This document shows positions 17,601 to 27,096 of a DNA stretch of 64,000 bases, piece after piece (position 1 is the first letter of the stretch; the number at the start of each line of letters is the position of its first letter). The notes under the pieces were generated by a model, which searched no databases, was not told the origin of the DNA, and worked only from the letters and a program-made list of their open reading frames with translations. Source of the stretch: Fidelibacterota bacterium (GTDB taxonomy: Bacteria; Fidelibacterota; Marinisomatia; SCGC-AAA003-L08; TS1B11). Location: contig SCKI01000004.1 in the NCBI GenBank assembly GCA_004124295.1, positions 1 to 64,000 of the forward strand. Reading direction: 5' to 3'. The position numbers were made by a program, and so were the translations under genes.

Positions 17601-18815
17601 ATGAACATCGCCTATATCGTCAGTCTATTTCCATGCTGGTCTGAAACATTTATTATGAGGGAGCTTGCCGAGTTATCCCGCCTTGGACATCCTGCGCAAA
17701 TTTATTCGCTGAAGAGGGCATCTGAAAAAACGGTTCACGCCGAGGCGGCAGACCTTTTATCGGCCGTTCACTACCCAAGGTTGATGGCCTGCCTGGCCTC
17801 AACCTTACGCGCGCTTGCGCAGCAACCTTCGACTGTCTTGAAAATAGTGCTGGACCTCATAGTTGGGGGCTATAGATATCCTCTCATGTTGGCCAAAACA
17901 TTGGCGCTGCTGCCCGTGATCCTGGCCTATGCCGAATCGCTCAAATCGAAGGGCATTGAGCATATCCATGCGCATTGGGCAACTTACCCGGCAACCGCGG
18001 CCTGGATTATCATGCGCCTGACCGGCATCCCTTACAGCTTCACGGCTCATGCCCATGACATCTGGCTGCAGAAGCCATACCTCCAGGCGAAGATCGAAGC
18101 GGCGGCCACAGTGGTGACGATTTCCCGATATAACGTCACGTACCTGACGAACCTGTATGGGGCGGCTGTGCGTGAAAAAATTGCCGTGGTTCACTGTGGG
18201 TTAGACCCCGAAAAGTTTGTGGCCATAGAGCGCGACGGCCGCGAAACATCAAGAATTGTCTCCGTTGGGCGATTCGATGAGATCAAAGGATTCGAGTATT
18301 TAATCAGGGCGTGCAGGGTGCTCCAGGAGAGATCACTGCCCTTCCATTGCACCTTAATCGGCTCGGGTCCACTGCTCGGGTCGATGCAGAACCTGGCTAA
18401 ACGGAATCAGGTTGATGATCGGATAACATTCGCCGGCGCTCTACAGCAATCCGACTTGAAGCAGCTACTCCGCCGGAGTGATCTGTTTGTGCTGCCCTCA
18501 GTGCAGACCTCCAGTGGCGATCAGGACGGGATTCCGGTGGCCCTCATGGAGGCCATGCTCATGAAGTTGCCAGTCATCTCGACCACTGTGTCCGGGATTC
18601 CGGAGCTCATACTGGATCGCCAGACAGGCCTGACCGTACCGCCTCGTGCTGCAGGGGCCTTGGCCGATGCCATTGAGGAAATGCTGACCGATCATAATCT
18701 GCGGAGTACCTGCGCCGAAAACGGCCATAGGCACGTCGCTGAGCAGTTCAACATCAAGCTATCGGTTCAGCAATTACTGCATGTTTTCGCTTCAGGGGAA
18801 TCTCTTGAAAGATGA
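17601..18815 (+). CDS. Glycosyltransferase family 4
   Basis: 404-residue GT-B fold enzyme. The N-terminal acceptor domain starts at MNIAYIVSLFPCWSETFI. The C-terminal nucleotide-sugar domain has VGRFDEIKGFEYLIRA and an E-x7-E type region near DGIPVALMEAML...SGIPELI. It adds a sugar to the lipid-linked repeat unit on the cytoplasmic side; donor and acceptor are unknown. It starts 11 bp after Wzy and overlaps the Wzx frame. Confidence 0.87.
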   Translation: MNIAYIVSLFPCWSETFIMRELAELSRLGHPAQIYSLKRASEKTVHAEAADLLSAVHYPRLMACLASTLRALAQQPSTVLKIVLDLIVGGYRYPLMLAKTLALLPVILAYAESLKSKGIEHIHAHWATYPATAAWIIMRLTGIPYSFTAHAHDIWLQKPYLQAKIEAAATVVTISRYNVTYLTNLYGAAVREKIAVVHCGLDPEKFVAIERDGRETSRIVSVGRFDEIKGFEYLIRACRVLQERSLPFHCTLIGSGPLLGSMQNLAKRNQVDDRITFAGALQQSDLKQLLRRSDLFVLPSVQTSSGDQDGIPVALMEAMLMKLPVISTTVSGIPELILDRQTGLTVPPRAAGALADAIEEMLTDHNLRSTCAENGHRHVAEQFNIKLSVQQLLHVFASGESLER

Positions 18816-20292
18816 TGCGGTCCAGGCAGGGTTTCTAAAAAGCTCAGGTCACTACCTGGGGGGGCAAGTGCTGATTCTCCTGGCAGGATTTATCTCCTTC
18901 CCCATCCTCACTCGGCTGTTTTCTATCGAGGAATATGGCATGCTTTCCCTGCTTTCCACTATTTTGCTGCTGGGGACAGGGCTAGGAAAGTTTGGGCTCT
19001 CAAATTCTGCCAATCGCTTCCACGGTGATTCTTCGGTAGCGCTAGAAACTTATCATGCCACCCACGCCCTCGGTGGGATGATGACAGGCAGCTTGGTCGC
19101 GCTGGTATTTCTTACGTTTCCCGCCATCGCTTTGTATGAATTGGAGGGTGGAATCTCGCCGGGATTGATCCAGGTTGTGGCCCTATCCATTGCATTGAAA
19201 TCCATCCTTTCTATCTACTTCGCTTTCTACCAGGCCAGTCGACGCAGCTCAACTTACAACCAACTCCTGGTCTTCCAAAAATATGGCTCGTTAGTCCTGA
19301 GCCTGGCTTTGATGTTTACCCTGCTCCCCGGATTGATCGGTTTTTTCACCGGATTGGCAGTAGTTGATCTTTTTTTGCTGCTCTTTATGATTCGCTCCCA
19401 ATATGGCGACAACCACTTCGGGCTGGAACATTTTTCCATCCATCAGTTTATGAAATATGTGAAGTATGGGTTCCCTCTGGTAGCCTCAGAGTTGGCCTTT
19501 ATACTGTTCATCAGGTTAGACCTCTATCTCATCAATATCTATCTCGGGGCAGCATCGGTTGGTCTGTATTCGGTGGCGTTTTACCTGGGCACCTACCTCC
19601 AACGCCTGATAATCACGCCCCTGTCCCTGGCGGTGATGCCGACCTACCTGAAAATTTGGCGGGACGAGGGTGTACAGGGAACGTCCCGATTTCTGTCAAA
19701 GGTCGCGAATTACCTGCTCATGATTATCTTGCCGATGGCGGTGGGAGTTTCATTGCTCTCTGAAGATATTATCACGGTGATGGCGTCATCAAAGTACGTC
19801 GCGGCCGCTGCTGTTATGCCGTGGCTGATGGTTGGGATCATATTCTACGGGCTATATTTTTTGGCCGTCGCCGGGCTTCATGTGCGTCGCAAAACCAACA
19901 TCATTACGATTTTGGTCTCCTCAGCCCTGGCCGTTAATGTAGGTCTTAATTTAATCCTGATTCCACGCTACGGCATTACCGGGGCTGCCATGGCTACCGC
20001 CCTTTCCCATGGTTATCTATTCCTGATCACCCTGTGGACCACCAGAGCCACCCTCCCGATTCGGTTCAACTGGCCCATGCTTGCCCAGAGTCTGTTCGCC
20101 GTCGCTGCCATGGGCGCGTTACTCATTAATATTCAGGCAAACAGCCCATTGGTTGACATCGCCATCAAGATACCGTTTGGCGCCATCGTCTATAGTGGGA
20201 TCATACTGATCCTCAATGCTGACCTGCGCGGGCAGTTGCTGGATAAACTGAAACCGGCAATGCGACGGGCTCTAAGAGTCAGTCCCTGGTAG
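18781..20292 (+). CDS. Wzx-type lipid-linked oligosaccharide flippase
   Basis: 503-residue polytopic membrane protein of the MOP superfamily (Polysacc_synt), about 12-14 helices. It starts with a GHYLGGQVLILLAGFISFPILTRLFS segment typical of Wzx. It should flip the undecaprenyl-linked repeat unit to the periplasm. The listed ATG lies inside the GT4 gene and has no Shine-Dalgarno. A TTG at 18805 has AGGGGA six bases upstream and may be the real start, giving a 495-residue protein. Confidence 0.87.
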   Translation: MFSLQGNLLKDDAVQAGFLKSSGHYLGGQVLILLAGFISFPILTRLFSIEEYGMLSLLSTILLLGTGLGKFGLSNSANRFHGDSSVALETYHATHALGGMMTGSLVALVFLTFPAIALYELEGGISPGLIQVVALSIALKSILSIYFAFYQASRRSSTYNQLLVFQKYGSLVLSLALMFTLLPGLIGFFTGLAVVDLFLLLFMIRSQYGDNHFGLEHFSIHQFMKYVKYGFPLVASELAFILFIRLDLYLINIYLGAASVGLYSVAFYLGTYLQRLIITPLSLAVMPTYLKIWRDEGVQGTSRFLSKVANYLLMIILPMAVGVSLLSEDIITVMASSKYVAAAAVMPWLMVGIIFYGLYFLAVAGLHVRRKTNIITILVSSALAVNVGLNLILIPRYGITGAAMATALSHGYLFLITLWTTRATLPIRFNWPMLAQSLFAVAAMGALLINIQANSPLVDIAIKIPFGAIVYSGIILILNADLRGQLLDKLKPAMRRALRVSPW

Positions 20293-20299
20293 CGCGCCA

Positions 20300-21364
20300 A
20301 TGACCACATTGAGGCGCCAATCGATGGAAAAGATCAAAGTCTGCTATGTTATAGATTCCCTGTCCGGTGGCGGGGCTGAATCGCAACTCATCGAACTCGT
20401 GAAGGGGATCGACAGAGACCGCTACTCGCCAACTGTCTGTTGCCTGACCTCCGGCTCGTCGATCTCCAAACGGGCAGAAGAAATTATGCCTGATATCACT
20501 TTTTATCACATGGACAATCTATTCACTATTGCCGGCTTGAGGGAGTGGGTTCGCTTCATCAAGTTTGTAAGGAAAAGTCAATTCGATATCGTTCACAGTT
20601 ATTTATTCACCGCAGATATAGTCGGGCTGCTGGGTAGTTTCATAGCCCGGCAGGGTGTCCGCATCTCCAGCCGGCGGGACCTGGGCTTCTGGCACAAATG
20701 GCGGCACCGCTGGCTTTACCGATACCTCCTGAATCCCCTTACCCATCACTTCAATCCCAATGCGTCAGCTACCGAGGCGAGACTTATCGAAAGGGAGCAT
20801 GTATCCCCTACCCATGTCACCACCATCATGAATGGGGTTGATATATATAAGTTCTCCTCTAATGGTCATCACCAAATGAAAAATGGGCCAGGGCCTAAAG
20901 GACCTGTTTTTGGAATCGTCGCCAGTCTAGCGCCGGTTAAGGGGCATGCCATATTACTCGAAGCCATGAGCGAGGTATTGCAGGCTGAACCGCTGGCGAA
21001 ACTGCTGATCGCCGGGAGCGGTCCGCTGGATGAATGGTTGCACCGGATTGTTGAGCGGTCAGGATTATCGGAAGCGGTGGAGTTCCTCGGCTATCGACCT
21101 GACGTTGAGTCCGTCTACGGGGAAATTGATATTCTTGTGAGCGCCTCACATTCTGAGGCGACTTCGAATACCATCATGGAAGCAATGGCCTGTGGTCTAC
21201 CGGTAGTTTCTACGGGTGTGGGCGCCAGCCTGGAACTCATCCAGGATGGCAGGACAGGTTACCTGTGCGAGCCTGGGGATGCGGAGAGCATGACAGACCA
21301 GATGCTCTGCGGGCCTGGCGCGAGTTACAGGCCGATTCCGGGGTGGGTCCATTGGCCAGGATGA
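20300..21364 (+). CDS. Glycosyltransferase family 4, frameshifted near its C-terminus
   Basis: 354-residue frame with a GT4 fold: VIDSLSGGGAESQLIELV N-terminal motif, VASLAPVKGHAILLEAM at the start of the donor domain, and HSEATSNTIMEAMACGLPVV covering the E-x7-E region. After about 21300 the frame turns into unrelated sequence. Another frame continues the family's normal ending (HYSNAVMVAKTETLY) to a TGA at 21448-21450. That TGA overlaps the next gene's ATG as ATGA, so the ancestral gene ended at 21450. A single-base loss between about 21300 and 21330 explains it. The catalytic part is intact, so activity may survive. ATG 20324 is an alternative start, with GAGG upstream. Confidence 0.83.
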   Translation: MTTLRRQSMEKIKVCYVIDSLSGGGAESQLIELVKGIDRDRYSPTVCCLTSGSSISKRAEEIMPDITFYHMDNLFTIAGLREWVRFIKFVRKSQFDIVHSYLFTADIVGLLGSFIARQGVRISSRRDLGFWHKWRHRWLYRYLLNPLTHHFNPNASATEARLIEREHVSPTHVTTIMNGVDIYKFSSNGHHQMKNGPGPKGPVFGIVASLAPVKGHAILLEAMSEVLQAEPLAKLLIAGSGPLDEWLHRIVERSGLSEAVEFLGYRPDVESVYGEIDILVSASHSEATSNTIMEAMACGLPVVSTGVGASLELIQDGRTGYLCEPGDAESMTDQMLCGPGASYRPIPGWVHWPG

Positions 21365-21446
21365 AAATTGTGAACCATTACAGCAATGCAGTGATGGTGG
21401 CGAAAACAGAGACATTGTACGGTCTGCTGGCCGGGGGCTTCCGGGA

Positions 21447-22574
21447 ATGATTATCATGCAGATCATCTGGGGGCTGGATAAAGGGGGGGCCGAAAGGGTG
21501 GTCGTGGATTTATGCCTGGGTCTTAAAAGGCGCGGCCATCAGGTTTCTGTCTGCTGTTTCGTTGGGGGCGGACGTTTACAGCCGGAACTTGAGGAATCCG
21601 GCGTACCGGTCCATGTCCTGCGGAAAAAAGGCCGTTACGATATCACGGTACTCTTCAGACTGATACATCTCTTCCGTAAGCAGCGGATAGAGGTCGTCAA
21701 CACACACCTGATTACTGCCGATCTGTGGGGTCGTCTGGCAGCAAAGATGGCCGGCGTCCCGGTTATCGTGACGACTGAACATTCAGCCGATCCCCGCAGC
21801 TACCGAAGCAGGTTTCAGACGATGCTGGATACACTGCTCGGCCGTGCCACTGCAAAGATCATTGCCGTATCCAAGCGGGTTAGAGATCACCATCTCTCCT
21901 CCCAATCATATAGAGATTCCATTTTCGCCGTCATCTACAACGGTGTGGACCTTGAAAAATTTAACGCCAGCGGTGACAGTTCGATATCCCTCAAAAAGAA
22001 AGCATTGGGCATTGATGATCCCAGCGCTCCCGTCATTGGCAATATTGGCCGTCTCGTTCCTCAAAAACGGCAGGATCTCTTTCTCGAGGTCATGGCTGCT
22101 ATCGTGAAGCAACGCCCCGGGGCAGTCGGCTTGATAGTGGGTGATGGTCACCTGCGCGCGCCGTTGGAATCACAAGTGGAGGCGCTGGGATTAGAGCAGA
22201 ACATCATCTTTACCGGGGCTCGGGGTGACATTCCCGAACTGCTCTCTACGATGAATGTCATGGTGATGTCCTCGGAGCAGGAGGGCTTCTCAGTGACAAT
22301 TCTTGAAGCAATGGCAGCGGGCGTCCCGGTTGTCGCAACCGATGTGGGCGGTAGCGCCGAAGTCATAAAGCATGGCGTGAACGGCTTTCTCCATCCGTTT
22401 GGTGATAACCGTGCAATCACTGAAAGTGTCTTGAAGATACTTGGAGATCGGACCCTGAGCAGGAATATCAGCGCGGCGGGCAAATCAACAATAAGAAATC
22501 ACTTCACCGTCACCAAAATGGTCGAAGCGACCGAGTCACTCTACGAGGAACTGTTACCGCCCACCTCTGATTGA
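21447..22574 (+). CDS. Glycosyltransferase family 4
   Basis: 375-residue GT-B enzyme. The N-terminus has QIIWGLDKGGAERVVVDL. The donor domain has IGNIGRLVPQKRQDLFLEV and SSEQEGFSVTILEAMAAGVPVV with the E-x7-E pair. It is similar in layout to the preceding GT4 but is not a recent duplicate. Last gene of the rightward operon; its ATG overlaps the true end of the preceding gene. ATG 21456 would also fit. Sugar specificity unknown. Confidence 0.87.
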   Translation: MIIMQIIWGLDKGGAERVVVDLCLGLKRRGHQVSVCCFVGGGRLQPELEESGVPVHVLRKKGRYDITVLFRLIHLFRKQRIEVVNTHLITADLWGRLAAKMAGVPVIVTTEHSADPRSYRSRFQTMLDTLLGRATAKIIAVSKRVRDHHLSSQSYRDSIFAVIYNGVDLEKFNASGDSSISLKKKALGIDDPSAPVIGNIGRLVPQKRQDLFLEVMAAIVKQRPGAVGLIVGDGHLRAPLESQVEALGLEQNIIFTGARGDIPELLSTMNVMVMSSEQEGFSVTILEAMAAGVPVVATDVGGSAEVIKHGVNGFLHPFGDNRAITESVLKILGDRTLSRNISAAGKSTIRNHFTVTKMVEATESLYEELLPPTSD

Positions 22575-22647
22575 CTGACATCCCCTGCATGGGGCCACGT
22601 TGGCCGCACACCTAGAGTTTGCAATTTTATGCCTTCCCTCGCGGTTA

Positions 22648-23820
22648 TCAGGGAGCCGAATACAGGTCGACCTGGTCCCACAGGTTCGAACGCTCGTTGA
22701 TCAGATAGGCATACATCCCGGTCATGATCGTCCACATCCCAAATGTGAAATAGAACGGAACAGTGAGCAAGGGGACTTTGATGAGGCGCTGCTCAAGCCA
22801 CCAATTGGCCACACCCAAGGCATGAAATAACAGCTGCAGGACAAATATCGTACTGTAGAAAGGGCCGCCGATGCAAACGGCGGAGATCATCAGGGCCAAT
22901 AAAAACGCCGGGCTCAGCAGGCGCAGCAGTTTGTGTGAGATGAACTGAAACGCTATTTTCCCACGCAAAGGGTTCAGCAGGTTCCTGAGAACGAACAGCT
23001 GCTGTATATTACCGATGTTGATCCTGCGGCGCCGCCTCGCCTCGCCTGCAACAGTCGTGGCTGCTATCTCAGTTGAGATCGCGTCATCGGCGTAAACAGA
23101 TCGATAGCCCTGCTCGACAATCTGCATAGGGATGATATAGTCGTCATTTATAATCCCGGTTACTAACGGCTGAAACAGGTGTTTCCGAATGGCATAAAGG
23201 GAGCCATGAGCCCCCAAAATGGAATTAAAATCACTTTCCTTGCTCTTCAGGAATGTCTCATATTTGAAATAAAGCCCTTCCCCCCGTCCCCTGCTCGAAT
23301 CATCGCCGTTGATCACCCTGTATTTACCGGAGACACAACCTACTTCGGGATCATTCAGCCGCTGAAGCAGCTTTTTAATGGCATCAGGTTCGAGCATGGC
23401 CGACGCATCCGATACAACGACGATGTCGCCAAGCAGCTTGGGCACTGTCCGATTGATGACCTCAGATTTGCCCCGTCGCTTCCTGTAGATGATCGATCTG
23501 ATCTCAAGCCTGGAGTAGGCCTTCAGCATGGCGCCTGTCTTATCCGTGGATCCGTCGGATGCGACAACGATTTCCAGATGGCTCCGCGGATAGTCCAGCT
23601 CCAGGGAATTGGCGACCTTTTGCCGGATCACTGCCTCTTCGTTATAGGCCGGAATGAGAAGACTGACCAGCGGAAGGTGATCCGGACTGCCGCGCAGTAC
23701 GATTTTCAGCCGCTTCTTCTTGGCCCATACCAAAGCACTGATGATTACCGGGTAACCCAGATAGGTGTAGACCAAACCGATGAGAGATAGCCAAAACAGC
23801 CATTTAAATGCGAGTTCCAT
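22648..23820 (-). CDS. Membrane glycosyltransferase family 2
   Basis: 390-residue processive-type GT2 with one N-terminal membrane helix (about 5-25), a GT-A domain with LLIPAYNEEAVI, VVASDGSTDKTG and SDASA acidic motifs, an RRRRRINIGN element in the place of the Q/RxxRW box, and three or four C-terminal helices. It resembles hyaluronan- or cellulose-synthase-like enzymes but could also act on lipid-linked acceptors. It is 13 bp downstream of the sugar-phosphate transferase and cotranscribed with it. Its 3' end converges with the main operon, with a 73-bp gap holding only a weak CCCC/GGGG hairpin. Confidence 0.85.
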   Translation of the reverse strand: MELAFKWLFWLSLIGLVYTYLGYPVIISALVWAKKKRLKIVLRGSPDHLPLVSLLIPAYNEEAVIRQKVANSLELDYPRSHLEIVVASDGSTDKTGAMLKAYSRLEIRSIIYRKRRGKSEVINRTVPKLLGDIVVVSDASAMLEPDAIKKLLQRLNDPEVGCVSGKYRVINGDDSSRGRGEGLYFKYETFLKSKESDFNSILGAHGSLYAIRKHLFQPLVTGIINDDYIIPMQIVEQGYRSVYADDAISTEIAATTVAGEARRRRRINIGNIQQLFVLRNLLNPLRGKIAFQFISHKLLRLLSPAFLLALMISAVCIGGPFYSTIFVLQLLFHALGVANWWLEQRLIKVPLLTVPFYFTFGMWTIMTGMYAYLINERSNLWDQVDLYSAP

Positions 23821-23833
23821 ATTAACCTCTCCC

Positions 23834-24502
23834 TCAGCGCGCGCCGTGACCGGTGGAGATGATACTTACGGTCTGTGCCAGTAATTTGAAATCGTGCAGT
23901 ATGCCCTTATTCCTGATGTAGGAGAGATCATGCTGCACTTTGCGAACGACATCCTCATAGCATGTATCGTAGCCGACAAAAATCTGCGCCTCTCCGGTGA
24001 TCCCGGGTTTCACAGTATGCCGGAGTTGATAGTTGGGAACCGTTTGGGCGAGCCGTTCAACAAACCAGGGCCTTTCCGGCCGGGGTCCGACCAGGCTCAT
24101 CTCTCCCCTAATGACATTGATCAACTGTGGGACTTCATCCAGACGAGATTTACGCAGATACCCCCCCATCCGCGTGATCCGGGGGTCGTCTTCCGTGGCC
24201 CAGGTTGGTCCTGAATCAGCTTCTGCATCAGTGCGCATGCTTCTGAATTTGAGCATTTTAAATGACTTGCTGCCGAGACCGCATCGTTCCTGCTTGAAGA
24301 TGACCGGTCCAGGCGAATCGAGTTTGATCAGGATTGCGACAACGATCATAACGGGGGTCAAGATGACCAGCCCCAGGAATGCCATACTCAGATCCACCAG
24401 CCTTTTTGTTATACGCTGTATGCCGTCCGCTGATAAATACCATATCAGATTCAAGCCGGAATCATTCGTGATACCTGGCATCTCATGCTTTGATTTCAAC
24501 AT
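23834..24502 (-). CDS. Undecaprenyl-phosphate sugar-1-phosphate transferase (initiating enzyme)
   Basis: 222-residue bacterial sugar transferase of the monotopic phosphoglycosyltransferase family (catalytic domain of WbaP, like PglC). A single hydrophobic re-entrant helix (about 35-60) is followed by FKQERCG, KFRSMRTDA, the catalytic Asp-Glu pair in KSRLDEVPQLINV, and GEMSLVGPRPE. It loads the first sugar phosphate onto undecaprenyl phosphate. ATG 24502 (AGGTAG upstream) is chosen over 24532 because the sigma-54 transcript start falls near 24527. First gene of a two-gene operon with the GT2. Confidence 0.88.
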   Translation of the reverse strand: MLKSKHEMPGITNDSGLNLIWYLSADGIQRITKRLVDLSMAFLGLVILTPVMIVVAILIKLDSPGPVIFKQERCGLGSKSFKMLKFRSMRTDAEADSGPTWATEDDPRITRMGGYLRKSRLDEVPQLINVIRGEMSLVGPRPERPWFVERLAQTVPNYQLRHTVKPGITGEAQIFVGYDTCYEDVVRKVQHDLSYIRNKGILHDFKLLAQTVSIISTGHGAR

Positions 24503-24538
24503 GCTGTCTACCTTTATTCTGCCTACACCCATCCAAAA

Positions 24539-24553
24539 GCAAACAGCTTGCCA
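24539..24553 (-). promoter_or_regulatory. Sigma-54 promoter of the sugar-phosphate transferase operon
   Basis: On the minus strand TGGCAA-GCTGT-TTGC, followed by T, matches the -24/-12 consensus at every position but one. Predicted start near 24527, 25 bases before ATG 24502. Confidence 0.7.
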
Positions 24554-24646
24554 AAGTTATTGCTCTTATTAGTTATTATATTTATTGTACTTACGTAATA
24601 ACAGAATTGTGGTGCCAGGGCAACTATTTGTTTCAAATCGGGATGC

Positions 24647-24661
24647 GGCTCAATATGAGGC
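24647..24661. promoter_or_regulatory. Palindromic upstream activator site
   Basis: GGCTCA-ATA-TGAGGC, a perfect inverted repeat with a 3-bp spacer, lies about 102 bp upstream of the -24 element at 24548-24553. It shares the GNCTCA-N3-TGAGNC pattern with the site at 11261-11275. Confidence 0.6.
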
Positions 24662-24821
24662 AAGGGTCTATATTGACTTGAAAGGCTCGCCCGGTTATCA
24701 ATTTGGATAAGTCAGGAGCGAGAGGACCGAACGATCAGGTGATTACAGGGGTGGGGTCGCGATCCCGGGGCCGACAAAAACAGCTACAGTGTGAACGCTT
24801 CAATCCGGCGTGAGAGGGGAT

Positions 24822-26228
24822 TCATTCACCAATGTTGTACTTTTTTATCTTGCGGTAAAGTGTCGCTCTGCCCATCTCAAGTTGATCAGCAGCGAGGGAA
24901 ATATTCCCATTTGTGGCCTTAAGGGCTTGCTCAAGAACATCCTTCTCAATGGCTTCAAACGGTCGAACTTCCTGGAGATCATCATCGATGACCGCAACCC
25001 CACTCCTGAAAGCCTTAACACTCTTTCTTGACCGGGTTTGCAATTCAATGGGTAGATGAGTTCTTGAAATTGGCTCACCTCCCGAAAGTATGAGGGCGCG
25101 CTGGATCACATTCTCCAACTCCCGCACGTTTCCCGGCCAACGGTATCGCACCAACATCGTTATCGCTTCCGGGGATATCTCGTGAGGCTCACTTTCATTA
25201 TCTTCCTGGTACTTGTAGAGTAAATGGGCAACGAGCAGCGCTATATCGTCCCGTCTTTCCCGGAGAGGAGGAATAACCAGGGGAAATACTGAAAGTCTGT
25301 AGTAGAGGTCCTCACGAAACCGTTTCTGTTCAACCATGTCTGACAGGTTCTGGTTTGTTGCGGCAATAATTCTAACTGCTACCTTCACCTTGACACTACC
25401 GCCCACCCGCTCGAACTCCCGCTCTTGAATAACCCGCAGAAGTCGTGCCTGCGCATTAAGCGGCATTTCGCCGATTTCATCGAGAAATATTGTGCCGCCG
25501 TCGGCCTGTTCAAATTTCCCGATATGCCGCGTGATAGCCCCGGTGAAGGCTCCTCTTTCGTGACCAAACAGTTCGCTTTCCAGCAGGCCCGCCGGAATCG
25601 CCGCACAGTTCACAGCCACAAATGGCGCTTTTGATTTTTTACCGCTGTAGTGGATCGCCTTCGCAACCAATTCCTTACCGGTGCCGCTTTCAGCCTGAAT
25701 GAGTATGGTTGTCGATTTATCCAAGAGCGAGGTCATTTCCTCGAACAGCTTTTTCATTGGCTTACTTTCGCCAATAATCTTTTTAAACTGGTACTTTTCA
25801 ATCAAATTCTTCTTGAGTTGGGCAATTTCTTTCTGTGCCTTGGCGACATTGAGGGCATTTCCGATCGCCGTGAAAAGTCTCTCGAATTCGACCGGTTTGC
25901 GAATGTAATCGTAAGCGCCCATCTTCATCGCTTCAACGGCGAGCTCAACGGAATCTGATGACGTCAGCATGATGACTTGATACCCAGTATGGGGTCCTAT
26001 GTTCTCATCGAAAAAATCTAAAGACGGGCCTTCGGGGAACATCACGTCAAGCAAAACCACATCCACATCATTCTCATCTAAAAATTGCCGGGCATCGTCA
26101 AGGGTCAAAGCAGTGTTTACCTGATACCCTTGCTTGCGGATATTTGCTTCCAGAACCCGCATGATGACCGGATCGTCATCGACAATGAGGATTCTGTCTT
26201 TATTTGGGGTTTGCTTTTTACGAGCCAT
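24822..26228 (-). CDS. NtrC-family sigma-54-dependent response regulator
   Basis: 468 residues from ATG 26228. An upstream TTG at 26363 would run into the preceding gene and adds unlikely sequence. REC domain with Asp61 (LLDVMFPE) and Lys in YIRKP; AAA+ domain with Walker A ESGTGKE, the sigma-54-contacting GAFTGA loop, Walker B FLDEIGEM and the arginine-finger region; C-terminal Fis-type HTH (about 428-468). It should hydrolyse ATP to open sigma-54 promoters. Last gene of the glmS operon, whose promoter carries the same palindrome as the other polysaccharide operons, so it is probably the activator of the whole locus, including itself. The kinase feeding it is unknown. Confidence 0.9.
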   Translation of the reverse strand: MARKKQTPNKDRILIVDDDPVIMRVLEANIRKQGYQVNTALTLDDARQFLDENDVDVVLLDVMFPEGPSLDFFDENIGPHTGYQVIMLTSSDSVELAVEAMKMGAYDYIRKPVEFERLFTAIGNALNVAKAQKEIAQLKKNLIEKYQFKKIIGESKPMKKLFEEMTSLLDKSTTILIQAESGTGKELVAKAIHYSGKKSKAPFVAVNCAAIPAGLLESELFGHERGAFTGAITRHIGKFEQADGGTIFLDEIGEMPLNAQARLLRVIQEREFERVGGSVKVKVAVRIIAATNQNLSDMVEQKRFREDLYYRLSVFPLVIPPLRERRDDIALLVAHLLYKYQEDNESEPHEISPEAITMLVRYRWPGNVRELENVIQRALILSGGEPISRTHLPIELQTRSRKSVKAFRSGVAVIDDDLQEVRPFEAIEKDVLEQALKATNGNISLAADQLEMGRATLYRKIKKYNIGE

Positions 26229-26295
26229 GCTAATCGCGTATTCTCTCATGAAAATTAATACACGATGAGCATGGCTACCTATCTCGAACCCATCT

Positions 26296-27087
26296 TCATG
26301 CCGTGGCCCCCAGTTTGACAGAAGCAGCCAAAGTCCAGATTTTATGGTAAAGTTCATCGCCAAAAATCGCCTTCAGTCTGGTACCCACCCGATACCTTCG
26401 TTGAGAGGCCGCGATCACACGGGGATCGCCTGTAAGGATCGATCGGAGTTTTTGATCGGATAAACTCTCAGTCATTGCCCAGCGCTGAATCTTGAAGGGA
26501 TCAAAGCCATCCTGATTAATCCCCGGCTCCGATGTGGCCAGGAATTGATAGCCACTTTCATATCCATGGAGACGCACCATTTTGGAACCGCGTCCACCGG
26601 GCAAAGCAAGCGATACAACTTCTTCACCGGACGCATGTTCAAGTGACTTTTTAGAATTGCGCAGCTCATCCCTGAGATCAGTTTCAGGAAGGTTTGACAG
26701 GAAACGATGGGAGACGCTGTGGGATCCGATTTCCATACCGGCCTGGGCCAGCTCCTTTATCTGATGCTCCTTCATCCATCCGATTTGATCGATATTGCCA
26801 GAGATAATGAAAAAAACCGCCGACATTCGGAACCTGCGCAACACCGGTAGCGCTTCAGAATAATTGTTTTCCTCACCATCATCAAACGTGATAATCATCG
26901 GATTTTCCGGCAACGGCGCGCCGCTCTTGATATGCTTGAACGTGATAGGATGAAAGCCCCCAGACTCGATCAGTTGCATATGGCGAATGAATGTCGATAG
27001 GGTGACACGATAATGATCCGCTCCTGCATATGCAGCCTTTTGGTCGCTGACGCCATGATAGGTAATCACCGGTAATGAAAGCGTCAA
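26296..27087 (-). CDS. Polysaccharide deacetylase (NodB-like)
   Basis: 263 residues, no signal peptide seen. NodB homology motifs: TFDDGEENN (motif 1, with the catalytic and metal-binding Asp pair), HSVSH (metal histidines), and a LPGGRGS stretch in place of the usual R-x-x-P-x-G motif. It probably removes N-acetyl groups from the polysaccharide or its precursor, a cytoplasmic site of action being unusual for polymer deacetylation. Nine bp downstream of the GH123-like gene. Confidence 0.83.
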   Translation of the reverse strand: MTLSLPVITYHGVSDQKAAYAGADHYRVTLSTFIRHMQLIESGGFHPITFKHIKSGAPLPENPMIITFDDGEENNYSEALPVLRRFRMSAVFFIISGNIDQIGWMKEHQIKELAQAGMEIGSHSVSHRFLSNLPETDLRDELRNSKKSLEHASGEEVVSLALPGGRGSKMVRLHGYESGYQFLATSEPGINQDGFDPFKIQRWAMTESLSDQKLRSILTGDPRVIAASQRRYRVGTRLKAIFGDELYHKIWTLAASVKLGATA

Positions 27088-27096
27088 ATCTGGTCC

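Noticed and set aside
20300..21450. Programmed ribosomal frameshifting in the GT4 gene
   Set aside because: No slippery heptamer or strong downstream structure seen near 21300-21330. Other genes in the window also carry single lesions, so decay or error is simpler.
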